This document shows, in pieces, positions 32,478-42,615 of a stretch of DNA of 54,676 nucleotides. A program made the position numbers and the translations under genes. Position 1 is the stretch's first letter; each line of letters begins with the position of its first letter. The notes under the pieces are model-generated. The model was not told the origin of the DNA. It saw only the letters and a list, made by a program, of their open reading frames with translations, and did not search any database. The stretch lies in assembly GCA_028820635.1 (NCBI GenBank), contig JAPPIG010000105.1, forward strand, positions 1-54,676, read 5' to 3'. This stretch comes from Candidatus Poribacteria bacterium. Its GTDB lineage: Bacteria > Poribacteria > WGA-4E > WGA-3G.

Positions 32478-35400
32478 ATGGTAAAACATATACAAATCCT
32501 ACTCTCCATCCTTCCATTTTTTCTCTGTTTTCTTTTTTTTACAGATGCACAGACTGAATCTCACAAGCAGAATCCTCCGCTCAAACTCCCCACTCTCTCT
32601 ATAATTGAAAAGTCGGAAACTTTTCAATTAGAAACAGACAAATCGGAATGGGTAGTTAAAAATCCGCCTATTTTTCCGAACAGTGAACAGATAATAGGTA
32701 ATAACGGTCAGAAACTCGTTAAAGGAAAAGATTACCAAATAGATTATGTATCAGGGAAAATTATCTTTGATAAATCGGTCTTAGCAAAGAAAGACGTAGT
32801 ATGGACGATAACCTACCGTTCAATTCCTTTCACTTTCCAAAAGACATATAAGCGTGACCTTTATGGCACACCACTTGATAAGGATTTGGAATCAACACTC
32901 CAAAGAGATGTTCCTTCTAATTTGGATACCCAACCCACAGTCCCCGGCACACCTCCTTCAACTACTCCATCGCAGTTAGAGTATTCTGGCAGTCGCACAT
33001 TTGGCATTTCTGTCGGCAGCGGTCGATCGCTATCGCAAAATCAGGAGTTCCGTATCAATGTCCGAGGCAACGTCTCAGATAATATTGAGGTGCTTGCAAT
33101 GCTCTCTGACCAAGATTTGCCTATTCAACCAGAAGGGATGACTGAGGATATTCAAGACATCAATCAGAAACTAATTCGTATTATGCATCCGAACGTGACA
33201 GGCACTTTAGGTGATTTTAATGCTTCCTTAGGTCCGTCCGAATTCATCTTTTTTCCACGTGCGCTTGAAGGAGTCAAAGTTGAAGGGAATTTTGAGAGAA
33301 GCAAATTCCATCTCATTCCGAGCGCGCTGCCAAAGGGGCAGTCCACAAGCAAAGTGATTCGGGGTGAGGAGGGACGCAGTGAATATCGGCTTGATGTGAA
33401 TAATCAATTCGTTATCGTCAAAGCAGGGAGTGAGATCGTTTGGCTGAACGGTGAGAAGATGCGGCGAGGTGAAAACAACGATTACATCATCCGTGAATAC
33501 GGCGATCCAATTATTGAATTTAATAGTAAGCACCTGATAACAAGTAACGATGTTATCCGCGTTGACTTTGAATATATTCCTGAAGACCTGGCGTATCAAC
33601 AAAATCTTTACGGGATCAATAATGTTTTCATGTTGCCTGGGGAATGGTTGTCACTCGGTGCATCTTACGCTGTAGAAGCGGATTTGGATGACCCTGAACA
33701 GGCTTTAATCCTTTTTGATGACGATGATCTGGATGCACTCCGTCAAAATACGCTGGATCCAGATGGGGATGGATTCCTTCTTACACCGCCACAGAAACAT
33801 ACGGTGTGGGGGTTAGAAAGTCGTCTGAATTTTGCTGAACAGACGTGGGTTAATGGCGAACTCGCTTTTAGTGCTGTTGATAAAAACACCTATTCTACTG
33901 TAGACAGGAAAGAGACAAACCAAGCTTGGAAATTAATCGGCTACACAGATTGGAATTTCCCTACATGGTCTAACAAACTCCGTCCAAAACTGATAGGAAA
34001 CCTTGATGTGCGAACTATGGATGCAGGTTTTTTGCCTGTCGGCGCGTCCTTTAGTAATCGGACTCGTGATCGTTATGGAACACAATATACAACAGAAGGA
34101 TTTGAAGACGCGTTTCTGTTTGATCCGAGTTCTATCTCACAAGCGTCCGATGAGCGAACATTAAATCTCAACTTCAAATTGCTACCGTCCCAATGGCTAC
34201 AATTTGATTTAGGTGGCGGTAGAACAATTGAGGCTGCAGTGGAAGGGCAGACAACACGCCGTAATAACCTTAATTGGGGCGCAAATTTTACGCCACGTTC
34301 AAACAGAAGTTCCATTTTTCCTAATACATCCCCACAAGTGGAAAATTTATTCCGACCCTCCACGCAATATCAAATTGACGATGTGCGGAGACCGAGACCT
34401 ATAGAAAATAATCTCTCACGTAAACCGACAGACAAACTCTCGTTTTTGGAGAGATTGCCTAATCTTCATTGGAATGACTATCGCAGTACGTCCCTTATAG
34501 AACCAAACAAAGAGGGCACGAATGTTCAGGAGAATTTCCGAAAATCAAGACAAGAGGGAAGTCTATCCTATCTTCTGTCTCCTGTTGAATTTGTCGGCAC
34601 TTTTGATAGGTTCGCTTCAATTGATGATTATACTGCTGCGCGCAATCGCAGACGTAATAGAACTTCTGGACGCGTGAATTTGGTTGACTTTAAATGGGCT
34701 TCCATTCATACAAGCTACGAACTGGAACAGAATCTTGCTAAAGAACCTTTATTAACGCTTGATGGCGAAACTTTAGGAATTTCTGATTGGATGCGGTCTA
34801 CTACAGCACGGACATGGAAAGCTGGAGTCTTTTCACAGCAGGGGCAGTGGATAAATGTGAAAACAAACCTTGCACGCCGTATGGTAAAAGCACATTCTGA
34901 ACTTGGCACAGATACAACAACACAATTAGCGGATGCAACAATCCAATTAACACCGTTCAGTCGTGCGATTGATGTTGAAGTTACCTATGAATTGGATAAA
35001 AAGCTAACAACTCAACGCCAAGAAATCTACACCGACATTCATCCGCTCACGGGGCATAGAATCCTACCCGGTGAAGGGTATTATGTCAAATTAGATGACT
35101 TGCGCTATGTAGAAGATCAAGAGGAAGGCACGTACATCAAATTTTACCGGAATGTAGGAGATAAACCGACAACAGCAGTTGATGCTGCCTTTCGACTCCG
35201 TGTCCAACCGCGTCAGTTTTTTGCTCGCCGCGCCAGAAATCAACAATCCAGAACAGATTTCATGGGACGAGGTAATCTTTCCCCAACCACTAACGCCGAC
35301 AACCAAAAACCGACAACCAAAAACCGACAGCCATTCATGTGGTTCTTAAATGCCCTCCGAATTCAGACACGCCTATGGTTGACAGAAGAACAGGAAGCAG

Positions 35401-36164
35401 CAGATACTATATCCCTCTATTTACTCCAAAGCCTACAAGGTTCGCAAACACTTTTCGGACGCGTTAACCAACATCATCGTGTTGAATTTTCTCCTTCACC
35501 TCTGTTCAGTTTTGAAGTCAATCTGCGGACTGGACGCACACTCAATCGACGGATTAATACACAAGAACGACTGAGAAATTACCGAACGTGGGATGTGGCT
35601 TTCTCAGTTAATCCTACACAACGTTTTTCAGTCGGCGCGAACTGGGAACAACGCCGCGAAACAGAAAAATATAGTCAACTCAATTTTGAAAACGTTGGGT
35701 TACCTGAGACGATGGAGAACGGGGACGAATTACCACCAACCCCTATTTCTGACCTACGCCAATTTGAACAATTAACTGAATTAAAACTTCAATACGAACT
35801 GAGTCGCGCAGTCCGATGGAGTGGTATCGGAGGATATAAACGCACAACAGATATAGAACGGCTTGATGAAGAATCTGATGCGAAGACACACACCTTCTCT
35901 TATGAAAATCGTATCACTTATGGCATTTTCGGTAAGGGACGCATTGATGTGAACCATACCCTTGGGTACGGCAAAAGCGATGGTGGTATCCCTTTTGCAC
36001 AATACTACTTTTACGAAGGCATCAGCCATGAAGTCCGCGCCACTGCAGATCATAGGTTACGCAAATTTACCGATTTGCTGTTTCGGCTCAATTACCGTTT
36101 GCTTTCAACAAAGCACCGCAAGCCTGAACATCGCTTAGAAATGACCGTCAGCGCGGAACTATAA
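32478..36164 (+). CDS. Large outer-membrane beta-barrel protein, SprA-like family
   Basis: The start at 32478 is chosen because AAAGG lies 7 bases upstream and a signal peptide follows directly (IQILLSILPFFLCFLFF); the frame is open to 32415. The 1228-residue protein begins with a short domain (KGKDYQIDYVSGKIIFDK). Residues about 185-360 match the SprA-like outer-membrane region: FRINVRGNVSDNIEVLAML, SDQDLPIQPEG, TGTLGDFNASLG, RALEGVKVEGNF, and WLNGEKMRRGENNDYIIRE. The rest is barrel-type alternating sequence ending in LEMTVSAEL. SprA forms a very large translocon pore in Bacteroidetes gliding/type 9 secretion; related barrels exist in other phyla with unknown roles. It is downstream of the NHL lipoprotein gene. 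Confidence 0.78.
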   Translation: MVKHIQILLSILPFFLCFLFFTDAQTESHKQNPPLKLPTLSIIEKSETFQLETDKSEWVVKNPPIFPNSEQIIGNNGQKLVKGKDYQIDYVSGKIIFDKSVLAKKDVVWTITYRSIPFTFQKTYKRDLYGTPLDKDLESTLQRDVPSNLDTQPTVPGTPPSTTPSQLEYSGSRTFGISVGSGRSLSQNQEFRINVRGNVSDNIEVLAMLSDQDLPIQPEGMTEDIQDINQKLIRIMHPNVTGTLGDFNASLGPSEFIFFPRALEGVKVEGNFERSKFHLIPSALPKGQSTSKVIRGEEGRSEYRLDVNNQFVIVKAGSEIVWLNGEKMRRGENNDYIIREYGDPIIEFNSKHLITSNDVIRVDFEYIPEDLAYQQNLYGINNVFMLPGEWLSLGASYAVEADLDDPEQALILFDDDDLDALRQNTLDPDGDGFLLTPPQKHTVWGLESRLNFAEQTWVNGELAFSAVDKNTYSTVDRKETNQAWKLIGYTDWNFPTWSNKLRPKLIGNLDVRTMDAGFLPVGASFSNRTRDRYGTQYTTEGFEDAFLFDPSSISQASDERTLNLNFKLLPSQWLQFDLGGGRTIEAAVEGQTTRRNNLNWGANFTPRSNRSSIFPNTSPQVENLFRPSTQYQIDDVRRPRPIENNLSRKPTDKLSFLERLPNLHWNDYRSTSLIEPNKEGTNVQENFRKSRQEGSLSYLLSPVEFVGTFDRFASIDDYTAARNRRRNRTSGRVNLVDFKWASIHTSYELEQNLAKEPLLTLDGETLGISDWMRSTTARTWKAGVFSQQGQWINVKTNLARRMVKAHSELGTDTTTQLADATIQLTPFSRAIDVEVTYELDKKLTTQRQEIYTDIHPLTGHRILPGEGYYVKLDDLRYVEDQEEGTYIKFYRNVGDKPTTAVDAAFRLRVQPRQFFARRARNQQSRTDFMGRGNLSPTTNADNQKPTTKNRQPFMWFLNALRIQTRLWLTEEQEAADTISLYLLQSLQGSQTLFGRVNQHHRVEFSPSPLFSFEVNLRTGRTLNRRINTQERLRNYRTWDVAFSVNPTQRFSVGANWEQRRETEKYSQLNFENVGLPETMENGDELPPTPISDLRQFEQLTELKLQYELSRAVRWSGIGGYKRTTDIERLDEESDAKTHTFSYENRITYGIFGKGRIDVNHTLGYGKSDGGIPFAQYYFYEGISHEVRATADHRLRKFTDLLFRLNYRLLSTKHRKPEHRLEMTVSAEL

Positions 36165-36192
36165 TTCTATAAATACCTTAAGTTGCCACCTT

Positions 36193-36330
36193 TGTAGCAC
36201 AATCTGTTAGATTGTGCCTGTGAGGACGCAAACTAACAAGTTTGCGCTACGGAATCTTGCGAAAAATGGGACATTCTCTATAAAAAACGGTGTTTGCAGG
36301 TCTAAAATCTTAATAGGTAACAATTTGAGT
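36193..36330. repeat. GTAGCACAA-type repeat plus second copy of an 80-base repeat
   Basis: TGTAGCACAATCTGTTAGAT and TGTGC (36193) is followed by GCAAACTAACAAGTTTGCGC, then GGAATCTTGCGAAA and CTATAAAAAACGGTGTTTGC. This order and wording match 29151-29440, so the pieces move together. Confidence 0.7.
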
Positions 36331-36346
36331 AATAAATAATGAAATA

Positions 36347-36367
36347 GGTGGCATTCAGCACCGCCCA
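36347..36367 (-). terminator. Terminator-like hairpin after the first sigma-fusion gene
   Basis: On the minus strand TGGGCGGTGCTGAATGCCAC can pair GGTG with CACC and is followed by TATTTC. Related sequence occurs at 39479-39498 and 42691-42712, each time beyond the end of a sigma-fusion unit. Confidence 0.55.
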
Positions 36368-36383
36368 ACAAAATATGCGAATT

Positions 36384-39350
36384 TTATTTTTCAAGATTAT
36401 AATGAAGCATACCTTTGTTTTGTGTGCCTACGTATAACATGTTTCCATCAACCGCAAGAGAAGTTACGCCATCCGGTATATCTGAAACAATCTGCTCCCA
36501 AGTTCCGTTTTTCAAACGATAGATACCAGTATTCTTGGTAACACCATAAACCGTTGTGCCCTCAACTGCCAAGTGTTCCATGATGAGATTAGTCCCTTCC
36601 ACATCTGTGACAACTTGCCAATTTCTACCGTCATCTGAAGTAATTATACCTGCATCCGTTGCTACATATACAGTGGACCCAGCAACTATAATTTCTTTGA
36701 AAGTTCTAACAGAAAATGGCAGAGCAGGTGTTAGATCAATCCAATTATCTCCCCTATCATACGATACAACAAGGTGTCCATCCCTTTTCCCTACATAGAC
36801 AGTGTCACCTGAAACAGCAAGTTTCAGATCTTTCCTCGCTATATCTAAAGTCAATTCAACGGTTTCTTCCTGTTCGGTGTCGTACCATTCTGTATCACCC
36901 ATTTTCCATCTAAAGAGTTTATAGTTGTATTCCAAATAGAACGTATCACCACTAATAGCAAACGGTCCACCACGAAACCCTAATTGTATAAGGGCATTGT
37001 ACTGTTGAGGATTCCATTGGACCAACTGTTTGAAAAATTGAGTCGCGCCAAAAACCCCTTCTTGCGACTGTTCAATAGAGGGATTTTGAGATAACCGATC
37101 TTTTAATGCCAGGAAGTCAAAGATGGGCATACCTTGAATCGGGATTAGCGTAATGCCATCTATTGTAGAAATGCGATATATACGTGTTTTGCCTCTACCA
37201 AGAGAATCTCCACCTTTTGCATAGATAACGCCACCGTATTTGAGTATATGCGTAATACTTGGAGGTTCTTCTTTGTGAAGTGCAGTCATCGGTATTTTCA
37301 GTTGTGCTACGTTCCAAGATTTGCCTTGATTGGTAGTATTTCTTATTTTTTCATCAGTTCTTGCATAGAGAATTGGAGGAACGATTTTCTCTCTGCTATT
37401 CCTCTTAAACAGGATTAAGTTATCAACTCTACTCATCCGATTGATATTAACTTTGTTCCATGTTTTACCCTTATCAGTGGAATGATGGAGTCCGTCGTCC
37501 GAACTTCCTACATAAAAATCATTCTCGTTAACAACTACTGCTACGTCTACATCAGCATTCATTGATGGGGTAGTACCGGATGCTTGTACGGGCATCCATG
37601 TATTGCCACTATCGGTAGAACGTACCATACCTTTTTCCATGGCTAAAAGTGTCTCACCTGCAGCAATAAGTTTAACAAAGGGTGCCCATCCTTTTACATT
37701 CCAAGCGTTTGTTGGGGTTATATTTGTCCACGAATTTCCCAAGTCAATTGAGCGGAATATCCACCAAGAACGCTGCAATCCACGGGAAACTTTACGAGGA
37801 TCAGACATTTCACCACTTAACTCTGCCGCAACATAAAGTTTCTCGTCAGTCACTGCAACTGAACGTATCTGTCCGACAGATACTGGAAATTCCACCCGTT
37901 GCCACTTATCATCTTCTAATCGAAAGAGCCCCTCGCTTGTTCCAACAAACAAAGTGTTCTGAATCATGACGATAGAGCGGATATTCCCCATTATTCCATC
38001 ATTTATTCCTTCCCATGTTTTGCCAGCGTCCTCGGAACGAGAAATTCCGTTCATAAAAGCAATATAAAACGCTTGTTCTGTTAGCACTAATTCAATCGGA
38101 TATCCATATTCTGGCCATGAGTTAACTGAGTTCCAGGACTTACCTTCGTCTGTTGAGGCGAAGAGTTCGTTAGAAGGTATAACGTAGAGGGTATTTTTCC
38201 ACTTGGCAATAGGTGAATTACCACCCCAAGCGGTATTCAATAAGATAATATCAAATATATGTTGCCATCTCTTTCCATCACTTGATAATTTTAAGATACT
38301 TGGATTACGCCCACCAAGAATGTAGAGTTCGCCTTCAGGTGTTGGAAACATACTATACGCCTTACTACCTTCAATCGGTTCGGATTGAATCCACTGCTGT
38401 TTGGGAACAGAAACGTCTTCTCCTTCCGACTGTGCAGCAGCAAACAAAACTTCATCAGGTCTTTTGCCGTCACTCTCGTTTTGACCAAGTGCATTTGCAC
38501 TCCCAAGCTGACGTTGTACATCCGGTTCTGCTTCAAAATTTAACACAATAGGTGTGTCAATAAGTTCAACTGCCATCTCAGTCTGTGCATCCAAACTATA
38601 GGGACGTTGAAAACGCGCTAAGTATTGGCTACCTATACCAAGCATTAACATAATCAGAACCGCACTTGAAGCAGCAGCTATCCACGGCACAAGGGGTTTG
38701 GCACCAGAAGGCGTACCTGGTTTGAGGCGTGCCACCTCTCGCATGATATTATCGGTTAGATTCGGTGAAATTTGGAAATGGTCGAGTGCTTCTCTAATCA
38801 TCGTTTCCTCCTTTTGTAAACGATCCCGCGCACGTTGCAAGCGGCTTTTAATCGTTCCCGCAGACACCCCTAAAAACTTGCTAATATCTTCAACCGTCAT
38901 CTCAGCAAGGTAGTGGAGCGTCATCACTGTGCGTTCGCTCTCTTTCAACTTTGCAAGCAGTTTCTTAACAATTTCGCGTTGCGTCTCAACTGCAGTGTTT
39001 GCTCGCTCTTCTACGACATGTTGTGAATAAGCATCTTTTTGCCCCATCGTTATCTCTACGTCCTCCAACGGTTGGGTTTGAATCCGTTTTTTGCGGAGCC
39101 ATGTGTTGCATAGGTTTGTCGTAATCACATAGAGCCACCCAGAAAACTGATTAGGATCTTTCAGGGTATGAAGTTTCTGATACACTTTCAGAAAGGTATC
39201 CTGGGTAATGTCCTCAGCGATGTGGAAATCTCCAATTTTTCGCCAAGCCAGCACGTGAACCTGTTTTTGATACTTATTTACAAGTTCAGCGAAGGCGGAT
39301 TCATCACCAGTCAGAATTCGTCTGATAAGTACAACATCATCGTTTTTCAT
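36384..39350 (-). CDS. ECF sigma factor fused through a transmembrane helix to an Asp-box beta-propeller (copy 1)
   Basis: The start at 39350 is set by GGAGG 6 bases upstream. The 988-residue protein begins with sigma-70 region 2 (FAELVNKYQKQVHVLAW, then IAEDITQDTFLKVYQKLH and WLYVITTNLCNTWLRKKR) and region 4 (LKESERTVMTLHYLAEMTVE, then ISKFLGVSAGTIKSRLQRAR). A helix at about residues 220-243 follows (WIAAASSAVLIMLMLGIG). Residues about 300-985 carry many Asp-box (BNR) motifs, SxDxGxxW: STDEGKSW, SEDAGKTW, SIDLGNSW, STDSGNTW, STDKGKTW, SYDRGDNW, TSDDGRNW. The topology implies a cytoplasmic sigma factor and an outside sensor. A second copy lies upstream with the same promoter. Mechanism of release, perhaps proteolysis, is inference. 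Confidence 0.9.
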   Translation of the reverse strand: MKNDDVVLIRRILTGDESAFAELVNKYQKQVHVLAWRKIGDFHIAEDITQDTFLKVYQKLHTLKDPNQFSGWLYVITTNLCNTWLRKKRIQTQPLEDVEITMGQKDAYSQHVVEERANTAVETQREIVKKLLAKLKESERTVMTLHYLAEMTVEDISKFLGVSAGTIKSRLQRARDRLQKEETMIREALDHFQISPNLTDNIMREVARLKPGTPSGAKPLVPWIAAASSAVLIMLMLGIGSQYLARFQRPYSLDAQTEMAVELIDTPIVLNFEAEPDVQRQLGSANALGQNESDGKRPDEVLFAAAQSEGEDVSVPKQQWIQSEPIEGSKAYSMFPTPEGELYILGGRNPSILKLSSDGKRWQHIFDIILLNTAWGGNSPIAKWKNTLYVIPSNELFASTDEGKSWNSVNSWPEYGYPIELVLTEQAFYIAFMNGISRSEDAGKTWEGINDGIMGNIRSIVMIQNTLFVGTSEGLFRLEDDKWQRVEFPVSVGQIRSVAVTDEKLYVAAELSGEMSDPRKVSRGLQRSWWIFRSIDLGNSWTNITPTNAWNVKGWAPFVKLIAAGETLLAMEKGMVRSTDSGNTWMPVQASGTTPSMNADVDVAVVVNENDFYVGSSDDGLHHSTDKGKTWNKVNINRMSRVDNLILFKRNSREKIVPPILYARTDEKIRNTTNQGKSWNVAQLKIPMTALHKEEPPSITHILKYGGVIYAKGGDSLGRGKTRIYRISTIDGITLIPIQGMPIFDFLALKDRLSQNPSIEQSQEGVFGATQFFKQLVQWNPQQYNALIQLGFRGGPFAISGDTFYLEYNYKLFRWKMGDTEWYDTEQEETVELTLDIARKDLKLAVSGDTVYVGKRDGHLVVSYDRGDNWIDLTPALPFSVRTFKEIIVAGSTVYVATDAGIITSDDGRNWQVVTDVEGTNLIMEHLAVEGTTVYGVTKNTGIYRLKNGTWEQIVSDIPDGVTSLAVDGNMLYVGTQNKGMLHYNLEK

Positions 39351-39401
39351 CAAGTGCCTCCAAAAAGCGATAGTTTGATCAATCACATATCAAACTATAA
39401 T

Positions 39402-39426
39402 GACGCAAGTTAGATGCAAAACGGTT
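39402..39426 (-). promoter_or_regulatory. Putative ECF-type promoter of sigma-fusion copy 1
   Basis: Minus-strand AACC (39426-39423) and CGTC (39405-39402) are 17 bases apart, the spacing of ECF promoters. The same elements and surrounding CTAACTTGCGTCA and TATAGTTTGAT occur before copy 2, suggesting autoregulation. Confidence 0.55.
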
Positions 39427-39473
39427 GCATAATTCTGCAAAAAGAGAAATTTTGGAGAAAAGGGTAGAGGTAA

Positions 39474-39498
39474 GAAAAGCGGTATTTAGCACCGCCCA
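39474..39498 (-). terminator. Rho-independent terminator after sigma-fusion copy 2
   Basis: On the minus strand GCGGT-GCTAAAT-ACCGC is followed by TTTTCTT. It lies 17 bases beyond the stop codon of copy 2. Confidence 0.75.
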
Positions 39499-39514
39499 GA
39501 AAAACACACCAACT

Positions 39515-42500
39515 TTATTCATTTTCAAGGTTAAAATGAAGCATACCTTTGTTTTCTGTCCCTACGTATAACGTGTTTCCATCAACAGCAAGAGACGTTA
39601 CGTTATTAGGAATTTCTGAAACAACTTGTTCCCAAGTGCCACTTTTCAAACGATAGATGCCTGTATCTTTTGTAATGCCATAAAGTTTTGTGCCATCAAC
39701 TGCCAAGTGTTCCATAACAAGATTCGTTCCCTCTGCATCGGTGACGGCACGCCAATGCCTTCCATCATCTGATGTAATGATACCTGCATCCGTTGCTACA
39801 TACACCGTGGAACCCGCAAACATAATCTCTTTAAAAGTTTTGACGGGAAATGGCAGCGCTGCGGTAAGATCGATCCAACTCCGATTATTTCCTCTATCAT
39901 AAGATACGACAAGGTGTCCATCCCGTTTTCCAGCGTAGACAGTATCCCCTGAAACAGCAAGTTTGAGCTCTCTTTCTATTATTTTCCGAGACAATCTAAC
40001 AGTTTCTTCTTGTCCGGTGTCGTACCATTCAGCATCACCAGGTTCCCATCGGAGGAGTTTAAAATTGTATTCCAAATAAAACGTATCGCCACTGACTGCA
40101 AACGGTCCCCCTAACCCAGATTCGTAAAGAGGGTCTTGGTATAATCGACGAAAGCTTACGTGTAAAGAACTCACTTGAGCCAACTGTTTAAAGAACTGGT
40201 TTGCACCTACAGAACTTTCTTGCAACTGTTCAAAGTAGGACTTATCCGATCCTTTAGCAGGTTCTCGATAATGTAGTAGGTTGTATAGTGACGATGAACT
40301 AAAGACTGGCATGCCTTTAATTGGTACTAACGTATTGCGATCCTCAGAAATCCGATACAGACTCATGAGGGCATCACTGGTAGGTCCCCGACTTTTTGCA
40401 TATAGCACGCCATCAGACTCTGCTATCCGAGTAAAAGAAGGTATATGTTCTTGAATTTGTATTTCTGGATTCACCACGCGCCAAGATTTTCCCTTATCAC
40501 TGGATTCAAACACCCATTTTTCTTCTACACTTCCAGAGAACATCGCATAGATGTAGTTAGATGTGTTTTGTTCTTTATTCGTCTTGACACAGATTAGGTC
40601 CATAATACTGCCCTTCATCCCAGTATTAAACCATGTCCACGATAAACCCCCATCAATTGAGCGGTAAATTCCAGAATATCCGTTTAAATAAAATATGTTT
40701 TCATTTAATGCTACTGCATTATGAACACTATAAGGCATCAGTGAAATATCGCTGGTTTTTTCAAGTGTCCACGTATTGCCGTTGTCAATTGAGCGAATCA
40801 TCGCAGCACCCCTTGAACCAATTACTAATAATGTGTTTTTCACTGTGACGAGTGTTGCATGAGGTTCCTTATCAAACGGTTCAGGCCCCATAATAGGCAA
40901 TGCGTTTGTTGGTGTAATATCTGTCCATGACTGTCCTTTATCAGCTGATCGGAAAAGCCACCAGGTCCGTCCCTGCGGTCCAACGTTTTTCCAATCCCAT
41001 TGTGTTAGTACATATAGGTTGTTTTCAGTTCCCACAAACGAAACGATTTTTTTGGCTTCATGTACCGGAAATTGCAAACGTTGCCAACTACCATCGTCAA
41101 GGTGATATAAACCTGTGTTTGTTGCAGCAAATAGCGTGTTTTGAATTACCTTCAATGTGCTCACTTCCCCTGTCAATCCCTCGTCAACAACATTCCACGT
41201 CTTTCCAATATCCTCAGATACGAAAATTTCATGTTCAAGGGCGAGGTAAAAACTATCATCCATCACCTCAAATCCGACAACCCATCCTGCTGGACATCTA
41301 CCAAATGAATCCCAGGTTTCTCCATCATCCATTGAACCATATAGTTCATTGGAGTATTGACGACCATCAAGAGTGAGAACAATATAGAGTATATCGTTTG
41401 ACTCCGCCATAGAGACTGCATCATACAGAGTATCTGGTAGTAGTGAACTAATATCACATACAGGTTGCCATTCAGTTCCATCAACTGGTAGTTTATACAG
41501 TATATCTTCCCAGCCTTCATCATATACAATATAGATTTCTCCCTCGGGTGTAGGGAATAGTGTCATCAAATGCCCTGAGTCTACTGGACTGTTTTCCTGA
41601 ACCCACTGTTGTTTGGGAACAGCAATATCTTCTCCCTCAGACTGCGCTGCAGCCGCTAACAAAACTTCATCAGGTCTTTTGCCATTACTCTCATTTTCAC
41701 CGATTGCATTCAGATTCCCAAACTCACGACGTACATTTGGTTTCGCGTCTACGTTTAGCACAATAGGTGCATCAACAAGTTCAACTGCCATCTCAGCTTG
41801 TGCATCCAAACTATAGGGACGTTGAAAACGCGCTAAGTATTGGCTACCTATACCAAACATTAACACAATCAAAACCGCACTTGAAGCAGCAGCTATCCAC
41901 GGCACAAGCGGTTTGCTACCGGAAGGTGCAGCTGGTTTGAGGCGTGCTACCTCTCGCAGGATGTTGTCGGTTAGATTGGGTGAAATTTGAAAATGGTCGA
42001 GTGCTTCTCTAATCATCGTTTCCTCCTTTTGTAGCCGTTGTCGGGCACGCCTCAGACGGCTTTTAATAGTGCTTCCTGATACGCCTAAAAATCGACTAAT
42101 CTCTTCAATCGTCATCTCACCAAGGTAATGGAGTGTCATCACCGTGCGTTCACTCTCTTTCAACTTCTCAAGCAGCTTTTTGACCACTTCACGTTGTGTC
42201 TCAACAGCAGTTGTTGCGCGATCTTCTGCAACATGTTGTGAATAAGCATCTTTCGGTGTCATCGTAGTCTCTGCGTCCTCCAACGGTTCCGTCTGTATCC
42301 GTTTTTTACGGAGCCACGTGTTGCATAGATTTGTCGTAATCACATAGAGCCACCCAGGAAACTGATTCGGATCTTTCAGCGTGTGAAGTCTCTGATACAC
42401 TTTTAGGAAAGCGTCTTGAGTAATGTCCTCAGCGATGTGGAAATCCCCAGTTTTACGCCAAGCTAATGTCTGAACGGGTTTTTGATACTTTTTCAGAAGT

Positions 42501-42565
42501 TCAGCAAAAGCGGTTTCATCGCCATCGAGAATTCGTTGAATGAGTGAAACATTATCGTTCTGCAT
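39515..42565 (-). CDS. ECF sigma factor fused through a transmembrane helix to an Asp-box beta-propeller (copy 2)
   Basis: The 1016-residue paralogue of the preceding protein is preceded by GGAG 7 bases before ATG. Sigma regions 2 and 4 are closely similar (ITQDAFLKVYQRLHTLKDPN; FLGVSGSTIKSRLRRARQRL), as are the juxtamembrane part (EALDHFQISPNLTDNILRE) and helix (VPWIAAASSAVLIVLMFGIG). The outer propeller is more divergent but keeps Asp boxes: SMDDGETW, SEDIGKTW, SADKGQSW, SIDNGNTW, SIDGGLSW, SSDKGKSW, TSDDGRHW. The last 130 residues are again nearly identical to copy 1. Conserved ends with a diverged middle suggest selection for different ligands, or gene conversion at the ends. Confidence 0.9.
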   Translation of the reverse strand: MQNDNVSLIQRILDGDETAFAELLKKYQKPVQTLAWRKTGDFHIAEDITQDAFLKVYQRLHTLKDPNQFPGWLYVITTNLCNTWLRKKRIQTEPLEDAETTMTPKDAYSQHVAEDRATTAVETQREVVKKLLEKLKESERTVMTLHYLGEMTIEEISRFLGVSGSTIKSRLRRARQRLQKEETMIREALDHFQISPNLTDNILREVARLKPAAPSGSKPLVPWIAAASSAVLIVLMFGIGSQYLARFQRPYSLDAQAEMAVELVDAPIVLNVDAKPNVRREFGNLNAIGENESNGKRPDEVLLAAAAQSEGEDIAVPKQQWVQENSPVDSGHLMTLFPTPEGEIYIVYDEGWEDILYKLPVDGTEWQPVCDISSLLPDTLYDAVSMAESNDILYIVLTLDGRQYSNELYGSMDDGETWDSFGRCPAGWVVGFEVMDDSFYLALEHEIFVSEDIGKTWNVVDEGLTGEVSTLKVIQNTLFAATNTGLYHLDDGSWQRLQFPVHEAKKIVSFVGTENNLYVLTQWDWKNVGPQGRTWWLFRSADKGQSWTDITPTNALPIMGPEPFDKEPHATLVTVKNTLLVIGSRGAAMIRSIDNGNTWTLEKTSDISLMPYSVHNAVALNENIFYLNGYSGIYRSIDGGLSWTWFNTGMKGSIMDLICVKTNKEQNTSNYIYAMFSGSVEEKWVFESSDKGKSWRVVNPEIQIQEHIPSFTRIAESDGVLYAKSRGPTSDALMSLYRISEDRNTLVPIKGMPVFSSSSLYNLLHYREPAKGSDKSYFEQLQESSVGANQFFKQLAQVSSLHVSFRRLYQDPLYESGLGGPFAVSGDTFYLEYNFKLLRWEPGDAEWYDTGQEETVRLSRKIIERELKLAVSGDTVYAGKRDGHLVVSYDRGNNRSWIDLTAALPFPVKTFKEIMFAGSTVYVATDAGIITSDDGRHWRAVTDAEGTNLVMEHLAVDGTKLYGITKDTGIYRLKSGTWEQVVSEIPNNVTSLAVDGNTLYVGTENKGMLHFNLENE

Positions 42566-42615
42566 CAGGCATCTCCAGAGAGTGATAGTTGATTAATAAC
42601 ACATCAAACTATAGT

